DNA from: Adenophora triphylla var. japonica
Lineage: Eukaryota > Streptophyta > Magnoliopsida > Asterales > Campanulaceae
Direction: 5' to 3'
Length of the DNA: 64,000 nucleotides
NCBI GenBank assembly: GCA_022495995.1
Contig: JAFEMH010002345.1
Coordinates: 62,001-126,000, forward strand
Each line of letters begins with the position of its first letter. Positions within the stretch are counted from its first letter, which is position 1. Shown here piece after piece: positions 43,185 to 50,389 of this stretch. Made by a program: the position numbers and the translations under genes. The notes beneath the pieces were generated by a model, which saw only the letters and a list, made by a program, of their open reading frames with translations, was not told the origin of the DNA and did no database searches.

Positions 43185-45952
43185 CTACTCAGAGTCCTGC
43201 TCGTCATCCGAGCACTCGATGTACTGCCCCGCAGCAGTCGGATCTGTCGAGAATAGATAATCTCCGAATTCCTTCAAGCGGGAATACACGAAAGGCCGCC
43301 TCTGCGCCTGCAAACTCGAGGACTCTCCCTGCTCGTGCCCCGAGTACGAAGAAGGACGAGCTCCGAACCCCGCCGTTCTGCCCGAGAACTGGCCAAATCC
43401 ATATGCAAAGTCCGCTCCACCAGTCGTGGAGGCAGACGAACCTCTCGGCCTAGACGGCCTCGGCTCATGTACAGCCGCACTCCTCCGGGAATTGCACCGC
43501 AGGAACTCCACGAGCCTCCTAGCGTAATTGGCCCACCCGTCCAACTGCCTCACAGCCTGATTGTACGTACGGCCAGACACCTGCAAACCAGAAAAGTCAT
43601 CAGAAGACAAGAAGACAAGATAGATGTATGCAACATTTGCGTAATACTACTATCAAATGCGTAAAATCAAAAGCACTCACCGAAGCATTGGGGTCCACTG
43701 CACCGAGGCCTCGCTCCTCCGGATAGGGATCACCAACCGCTTATGGGAACCATCCAGCCTCATACGCCAGCCTAGCGCGTGGAAGCGGGAGATCTCGGGG
43801 ATATCCAGGCCCTCGCCTCCCCGTGGCCGCACTCGCGGCTCTCACCCTCATCTCAAGAAAGTGTCATAGTCGGCGCCCTCTATGACAAGCTCGATATAGA
43901 ACAAACCCAGTCTATACCGCTCCAGATCCTCCATCGACATCGACAAAGGATGCTGCATGTGTAGAGGCGGGTCCACCGGCACCATCGAAAGGGACCCCGG
44001 ACCATGCTGACGGGTCACCCTCTCCCCCAGATACAGCACATCGTAGTGAAGTCCCACCAGCAGCTTCCGCCGAAGCGTGACCTCACTAGCAACCTGGACC
44101 ACGCCAGCATGAATCCGGCTCCACCAAGTCAGCTGGATCCTCTCGGAGAACTCTCGGCTCAGGGCCTGAGACACCTCCTCGTACGTCAGCCGAGTACCCT
44201 CTCTCGATGACACCGCCTTCTTCGCATCTTTCTGCCAAGACATCTTGGCAGGGAACAAGGACTGGTACGCCTCCCTAATCTCCCACCGCTGCGGGCTGAA
44301 CACCTCAAAGCACCAGACCTGTCAAGCAAATGGAAAGTTATGTCAGCTACAAAGCAGATACATACGAGTACAAAAATGAGACAAGGAAGAGAAAAAGATG
44401 GAACTTACATCCAAAGCAAATGAGAAACAACACAAGGTGTTCTCCTCTCCCCGCGAGAACCTGTCCAAGGCGTGGTAAAGCTCGGCCAGTCCAGCCTCCC
44501 CCCATGCGAACCCCCTCACGGCGTCCAAGTCAGTCAGCGACCCGAGCAAAGGGAAGTGACAGGATGTGTCAGAAGTAGGAAACAGAGTCGCTGACAATGC
44601 GAACCATAGGAACCCTCGAGCCAGACGCTCAGCGGTCATCCTCGGGGACCCCTCCCCATAATCATCAATACCCCTCCTCAGATGGGTCTCCATCGGCCTG
44701 TACCTAATACCTAAGCCCCTGGCATCGGTGATATCGAAACCCAACAGCTCCGACAACTGCCCCGGGGTATAGCCATCCACCTACACCAGCGTGTTGCCCC
44801 AGGTCGGCAACCCAGTGATAGCTATAAAGTCAGTGGGAGTCACAGTCGCCTCCCCCCACCTGAAGTGAAAAGTGTGGGTCGTGTCCCACCAGTACTCGCT
44901 CAGAGCTACGTACATGGACCTCACCCTCTGTGTCACAGCCACCGCGGCTACCGCGCTAATAAATCCAGCCAAGCCGGAGTCAACCACAAGCTGCCGTGGA
45001 CTCCTCTCCCCTTCCCGAGCCTCGTCCGGGAGTATCTCCCACAACGCTCGAACTGCCTCAAAGGCTCCCCGACTCTTCAAGGTGTGAACGTCAACTGTCC
45101 CTCGCCCCTGCAGGTGAACAAGTCAAGAATACGTTAAGCACAGAAGCAACATCAGTAGAGTGCACGAACGCATGTCAAAATGATGCAACGCAGATACAAC
45201 TCTCGTTTTTCCTAAAATATTTCCATCCCGGTTGGAGTATTAACGATCCAAAACTTCAAAACATTCCGAAAACTCCGTCGAATTCGTAACTTTCAAAACA
45301 TTTCGAAAACTCCGTCGAATCCGGAACTTTCAAAACATTTTGAAAACTCCGTCGAATCCGGAACTTTCAAAACATTTCGAAAACTCCGTCGAATTCGGAA
45401 CTTTCAAAAACATTTCGAAAACTCCGTCGAATCCGAAACTTTCAAAACATTTCGAAATCTCTGACGAATCTGGAACTTTCAAAACCCTTCGAAAACTCCG
45501 TCGAATTCGGAACTTTCAAATTCTTTCGAACATTTCGAAAATTTACTCCATCCCGATTTAAACATACTTTAAATTCGGAAAACACATCTAGGCATGGAAT
45601 TTTGCAACCAAAATTTTTATGTCATCTACCCATGGTGTCAATTGAACTACACTCTAGTCAATTTCGACAAAGGCGCATAGCAAAGTCAAAAGCCCCAATT
45701 CGAACACCAAAATCCCTAATTCACTTCTAGTCAAATTCCTAACATTTAAAGAATGCACATTCTTAAAATTAATGGAATTTGAAGGAAGTTTACCTGTCTC
45801 TCGATCCCTCCTTTGGATTTGTGGTTCTCCCGAGCAGGGTAGAACTCCGCCGGATTCAATGGAAGAGTAGTGGTTCGAATGGTTCGAACCAACCGCGTTC
45901 TTTCATTATCGGTCCTTCCATGACGAGCCATTGGTCCCAAATCACCCTCCAT
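43185..45952 (-). pseudogene. Antisense plant-mobile-domain gene with four exons, E3 copy
   Basis: Exon 1 is 45952-45793 (MEGDLGPMARHGRTDNERT); intron 1 is 45792-45108 (GTAAAC...TGCAG). Exon 2 is 45107-44409 with the mobile-domain signature ALSEYWWDTTHTFHFRWGEA, TPTDFIAITGLPTWGNTLV and RGFLWFALSATLFPTSD. Intron 2 is 44408-44319 (GTAAGT...GACAG). Exon 3 is 44318-43681; intron 3 is 43680-43581; exon 4 is 43580-43185, ending in acidic CSDDEQDSE. All four exons join in phase. Damage is a TAG at 44778-44780 and a frameshift with stop near 43850-43770. About 630 codons. Mobile-domain proteins such as MAIN and MAIL1 act in transcriptional silencing in Arabidopsis; any similar role here is inference. 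Confidence 0.78.
45215..45540 (+). repeat. 36-base array inside intron 1 of the antisense mobile-domain gene
   Basis: The unit is ACTTTCAAAACATTTCGAAA followed by ACTCCGTCGAATCCGGA. TCCG pairs with CGGA around TCGAATC. About eight copies, with some unit-length changes. Confidence 0.88.
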
Positions 45953-46101
45953 GCCGATTTTCCCTTGCAAATTTGAGCAAAACTCACAATTTGGAAGAGT
46001 TTTCTTCTCTCTTTTCTCTCTTTTTCGCCTGGAAAAATGGAGGAATGGTCCAAATTCCCGTCGGCCTCGGCACTGATAACAACCTGGTCAACTTCAGGTT
46101 C

Positions 46102-46115
46102 AGTCCGGCCGGACT
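46102..46115 (-). promoter_or_regulatory. AGTCCGGCCGGACT palindrome upstream of the mobile-domain gene
   Basis: It lies 150 bases upstream of the chosen ATG (45952). It shares about 24 bases of near-identical context with the site at 42777, including TTCAG before and CTCTTTCTG after. Confidence 0.75.
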
Positions 46116-46253
46116 CTTTCTGCAGCAGAAAGATTCCTTGCCACTTTAGTCCCTCAGCTTTGCGCAGTTTCAATTTTACCCCTTTTGGCCCCCAAAAGTG
46201 TAAAATTTCCCCCAAGTTAGACATTTCTAACACCCCTCCCCCGAGGTCAAGTC

Positions 46254-46675
46254 CCGTTAGTTCTCACTAACGCTCGTCTCCAGACGTTAAATTCTCAGTT
46301 AGTTTTCACTAACGCTCGTCTCCAGACGTTAAATTCTCAGTTAGTTTTCACTAACGTTCGTCTCCAGACGTTAAATTCTCAGTTAGTTTTCACTAACGCT
46401 CGTCTCCAGACGTTAAATTCTCAGTTAGTTTTCACTAACGCTCGTCTCCAGACGTTAAATTCTCAGTTAGTTTTCACTAACGTTCGTCTCCAGATGTTTA
46501 ATTCCCAGTTAGTTCTCACTAATGCTCGTCTCCAGACGTTAAATTCTCAGTTAGTTTTCACTAATGCTCGTCTCCAGACGTTAAATTCTCAGTTAGTTTT
46601 CACTAATGTTCGTCTCCAGACATTAAATTCCCAGTTAGTTTTCACTAACGTCCGTCTCCAGACGTTAAATCTCAA
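46254..46675 (+). repeat. 42-base double-hairpin array, about 10 copies, E3
   Basis: Each unit has GTTAG-TTTTCA-CTAAC and CGTCT-CC-AGACG. Variants include T for C in AACGCTC. Confidence 0.92.
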
Positions 46676-47125
46676 ATTGACGTTTGACACTCAAACGCTC
46701 ATCTACATCCCAGTTGACGTTTGACATTCAAACGCTCATTTACATCCCCAGTTGACGTTTGACATTCAAACGCTCATTTACATCTCAAGTTGACGTTTGA
46801 CATTCAAATGCTCATCTACATCCCCATTTGACGTTTGACATTCAAACGCTCACTTCCGTCTCAAATCGACGTTTGACATTCAAACGCTCATCTACATCCC
46901 CAGTTGACGTTTGACATTCAAACGCTCATTTACATCTCAAGTTGACGTTTGACATTCAAACGCTCATCTACATCCCCAGTTGACGTTTGACATTCAAACG
47001 CTCACTTCCGTCTCAAACCGACGTTTGACATTCAAACGCTCATCTACATCCCAAGTTGACATTTGACATTCAAACGCTCATCTACATCCCAAGTTGGTGT
47101 TTGACATTCAAACGCTCACTCCCGT
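46676..47125 (+). repeat. 37-base CGTTTGACATTCAAACG array, about 12 copies, E3
   Basis: CGTTTGA-CAT-TCAAACG is an inverted pair in each unit, with GCTCATCTACATCCC spacers. Single copies of the same hairpin occur inside LTR-Y (near 19810, 19930, 49800 and 49905). Confidence 0.92.
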
Positions 47126-47584
47126 CTTCGGACGTCAAGTCACAATTCCTCTCCCGACGTCAAAATTCCCATTGATTTTCACCATCGTTCATTTCCCCGG
47201 CCGCCAGTCGTAATCCTGATCGTCCCACCTCAGCGGCCATCAAGGTAAGCCCGCACAACAATCCCTCTTCGGCCATCAAGGTAAGCCCGAACATTCATCC
47301 CCAGCAGGATCCTAAAGACCATCCGTCTAAGAAGAAACGATAATCAACCCCCTCAGCTCCTAACTGACCCCATCAGAACCCTGGACGCTTTTCCCCAGCA
47401 ATGTGTCAGTCTCTCCCGAGACCACATCCCGTTCCTAACCCCTTCATTAGAACGTCAATTCTTCCGTATTGTTAATAACGCCAGTTTAACACAACCATTC
47501 CCATCATTGCCACCCTATCCCCCGGAAGATAAACCTGACCATCATCATGAGTCCAGTACTCCAGGCACGAACGCCTTCGTCTTA
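47126..47584. other. Spacer between E3 arrays
   Basis: Contains a short duplication (GGCCATCAAGGTAAGCCCG at about 47232 and 47271) and CCTAACTGACCCC-like text; no gene seen. Confidence 0.45.
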
Positions 47585-48115
47585 GGATAAACGTATCCTC
47601 GCAACTCTGGTTTGAGGCGCCACACGCCCTCGTATGATCCAGCACTCCGGTCTGAGGCGCCACACGCCCTCATATGTTCAGTGACTCCGGTTTGAGGTGC
47701 CACATGCCCTCATATGTTCAGCGACTCCGGTTTGAGGCACCACACGCCCTCGTATGATCCAGCACTCCGGTCTGAGGCGCCACACGCCCTCATATGTTTC
47801 AGCTACTCCGGTTTGAGGCACCACACGCCCTCGTATGATCTAGCACTCCGGTCTGAGGTGCCACACGCCCTTATATGTTCAGCGACTCCGGTTTGAGGCG
47901 CCACACGCCCTCATATGCTCAGGGACTCCGGTTTGAGGCACCACACGCCCTCGTATGATCCAACACTCTGGTTTGAGGTGCCACACACCCTCGTATGATC
48001 TAACACTCCGGTTTGAGGTGCCACACGGCCTCGTATGTTTCAGCAACTCCGGTCTGAGGTGCCACACGCCCTCGTATGATTCAGCAACTCCGGTCTGAGT
48101 CGCCATATGCCCTCG
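47585..48115 (+). repeat. 40-base GAGGCGCCACACGCCCTC array, about 13 copies, E3
   Basis: The unit is GGTTTGAGGCGCCACACGCC followed by CTCGTATGATCCAGCACTCC. GAGGCG can pair with CGCCCTC. It is related to the E2 111-base array. Confidence 0.92.
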
Positions 48116-48260
48116 AAGGTTTTAGCAATCCCAGGTTCAGACGCCTCACAATAAGTCTCCATTCAGGTTCGGGTACCTCGTAATGGTCTCATTCAGGTTT
48201 AGATGCCTCCCAACAGTCTCGCTCAGGTCAAGGTCCCCACGCGCGGCTCCTTGCACCTAC

Positions 48261-48333
48261 GAACTACGATCGGCTTGATTCCCGCTCGGGATACGTAGGA
48301 ATCCTTTCGCTAAGGGTCCAGCCAGCTGACCAC
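48261..48333 (+). other. Hairpin motif B, copy 8 (E3)
   Basis: GAACTACGATCGGCTTGATT, CCCGCTCGGGATACGTAGG, AATCC, GGGTCCAGCC. It lies about 100 bases before the pre-LTR module. Confidence 0.78.
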
Positions 48334-48362
48334 CCAGGTCTCTTTCAAAGTAAGACATCCCC

Positions 48363-48429
48363 CAATTTGGATCCTTATCTTTTTCAACGACCCCACTTCC
48401 TTTGGAAGTGACGTCGCTGAGGGGCTAAC
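48363..48429 (+). other. Pre-LTR structured module and polypurine tract, LTR-Y
   Basis: ATTTGGATCCTTA (near 48365) is an inverted match, 11 of 13, to the LTR start TAAGTACCCAAAT. The hairpin CACTTCC-TTT-GGAAGTG follows, then GTCGCTGAGGGGC. Confidence 0.72.
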
Positions 48430-48822
48430 TGTAAGTACCCAAATCCGGATCGCCAAAATCCGTTAGAAGTTAACCGGAATCCGTTAACTGGCCCGCTTCA
48501 GGTTAACCGGAACCCGTTAAGCTCCCCGTTCTCAAGTCAACGAGACGTCTCGGGACTTCCCCATGCATCCCAACGTCAAAGCGTACTCAACACACGTCGT
48601 TGCACGTAAAAGTACGGCTTTCCCTGAAAAATGCACTTTCCGGGGGCGTTTCGGACATTTTCCGGACAGTTATTTTAAAAACGGACAAAACCGGGAACAA
48701 TGGCACGAACTCCCACGAGCCTGGTGAGTCATGGGACACGTGGCTTGTATGCCACAGCTCCCTAGTCACCCTTCAATCAAATTCAGAGTGAAAAGACAAA
48801 AATACCCCTGGTATACAGTGTT

Positions 48823-48953
48823 AGTCCAGCCAGACTCATTTGCAGAAAATCCAGAATTGCCAGCAAGTCCCTCCAATTTCCAAAGTTTCACAAAACCCCC
48901 TGGTTTTCACCCTCAGTCCGTCCGGACTGATCCTAAAATTTCACCTATAAATA
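48823..48953 (+). promoter_or_regulatory. LTR-Y promoter: AGTCC-N4-GGACT palindromes and TATA box
   Basis: AGTCCAGCCAGACT (48823-48836) and AGTCCGTCCGGACT (48914-48927) lie upstream of TATAAATA (48946-48953). They are close variants of the perfect palindromes upstream of both antisense genes of this element. Confidence 0.78.
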
Positions 48954-49391
48954 CAGAGGCTGTCAAAGCCATTGGCAACAACAAAAAATTACCCCTTTCA
49001 CCCCAAAAGCCACGGCCCAACTGAGTTTCACCCCTTCCCGAGCCCCCGTTTCGCCTCGATTCGCGTGAAAACTCCGTATTTCGATCAAATACAACTCCTG
49101 CCACCTTAAAACACCATTCCAAACACATTTTCATATCCCGTATATGCCCACCGAGTCAAAGGAGCCGACCCTAGCCATAGGTAGCTCCCTCTCTCTTTAA
49201 ACTCTCGTTCCGTCTCGGTTTACGCGCCAGTCGCTACAACCGTTTCGGACAAACGTTGTTGAAATGTAGACGTCATCGTCTAACAGGGTCCGATACATTT
49301 TTGTCCGCGGTCCTCTTCTCTTCCCGTAAGAGAAGTAATCTCGGGTTAAAACGGCGTTCCGGCCCCGTTCCGTTTACTTTTATGTCATTTA

Positions 49392-49665
49392 CAATTCCGG
49401 ATCTTTTGATCAGTTGATCGTCATTTACTTTTACGTCATTTACCAATTCCGGATCGTTCGATCCGTCGAACGTCATTTACTTTCATGCAACTTTACCATT
49501 CCGAGCCATTTGGCTCGTCGATCGTACTTTACAATTCCGGGTCATTTGATTCCGTTGATACCGCACTTTAAATACTGTCATTTACAAAGTCCGACCCATT
49601 TGGATCGTGATAGTATTTACCTTTCAAAGTCCGAGTCGCAACCTGATTCGTTGATCGCAAATCAT
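49392..49665 (+). repeat. Series of hairpins with changing stems and constant loop in LTR-Y
   Basis: Units of about 50 bases carry GGATC-TTTT-GATC, CGGATC-GTTC-GATCCG, CGAGCC-ATTT-GGCTCG and a GGGTC-ATTT-GATTC type. Each is flanked by AATTCCG-like sequence on the left and CGTYGATCGT or CGTCATTTACTTT on the right. They also occur at 19466-19680. Confidence 0.75.
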
Positions 49666-50051
49666 TTAACGCTTTTTTCCCGTAAAAATGCTAACAATGA
49701 CATGCCCGGTTCAAAACCGGAGTTCGACCTTCGAACTCTCTTTCAAAACACGCGAAATGACATTTGGCATCCAAACGCTCATCTTCAAACTCAAAATCCG
49801 ACGTTTGACATTCAAACGCTCTTTTCTTAAAAGTCAACATTTGACACTTAAGATAAACAGTTAAGATCAGCATTCACGCCACTTTTCCTAAAACATCCAA
49901 AACCGACGTTTTGTCATTCAAACGCTCGCCTTTTCAAACAAGATCCCATAATAAACGTTTGACATTCAAACCAAGATTAATCTTGTCAATCAAGCCTCCA
50001 TTTCAAAATGCAAACACACACATACACACGCACACGATTTCGAGAAAGGTA

Positions 50052-50124
50052 GAAAGACTCGTCATACGAGGCATTTCGGGTGATCTCAATATACTTTTCC
50101 CGAAACGTAACGTGACCTCCGAAC
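50052..50124 (+). other. U5 structured element, LTR-Y second copy
   Basis: Identical in structure to 20071-20144, with a single-base difference in the loop of stem 2. Confidence 0.8.
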
Positions 50125-50389
50125 CTAACAATCTATGGTACTGAAAAGATTTTTACTCGTTTTTGCTACCAATAAAAATGACACCCCGTTTTCAAAGCCT
50201 TTTCCTAAGTTTTTGCTACCAATAAAAACGACACCTTTTTCAACCAATGGCCGTTTCTCAACGTTTGGGCTCAAAATACAAAAACCGCGTGGCGACTCCT
50301 CTCCTTCCCGAAAAGCGAGGTCTCAGACACCAACCCTCCGCGAAAGACAACCGCATTTCGCCCACCGCGCGAAATCCTGGGTAATTTCA

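Larger units (their letters stand above)
48430..50389 (+). mobile_element. LTR-Y, complete 3' LTR of E3
   Basis: It begins TGTAAGTACCC after the polypurine module and ends GGTAATTTCA; about 1960 bases. The last 950 bases are nearly identical to 19466-20408. GTGGCGACTCC lies at about 50288. At 50390 the sequence changes to a Ty1/copia coding region. Confidence 0.9.
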
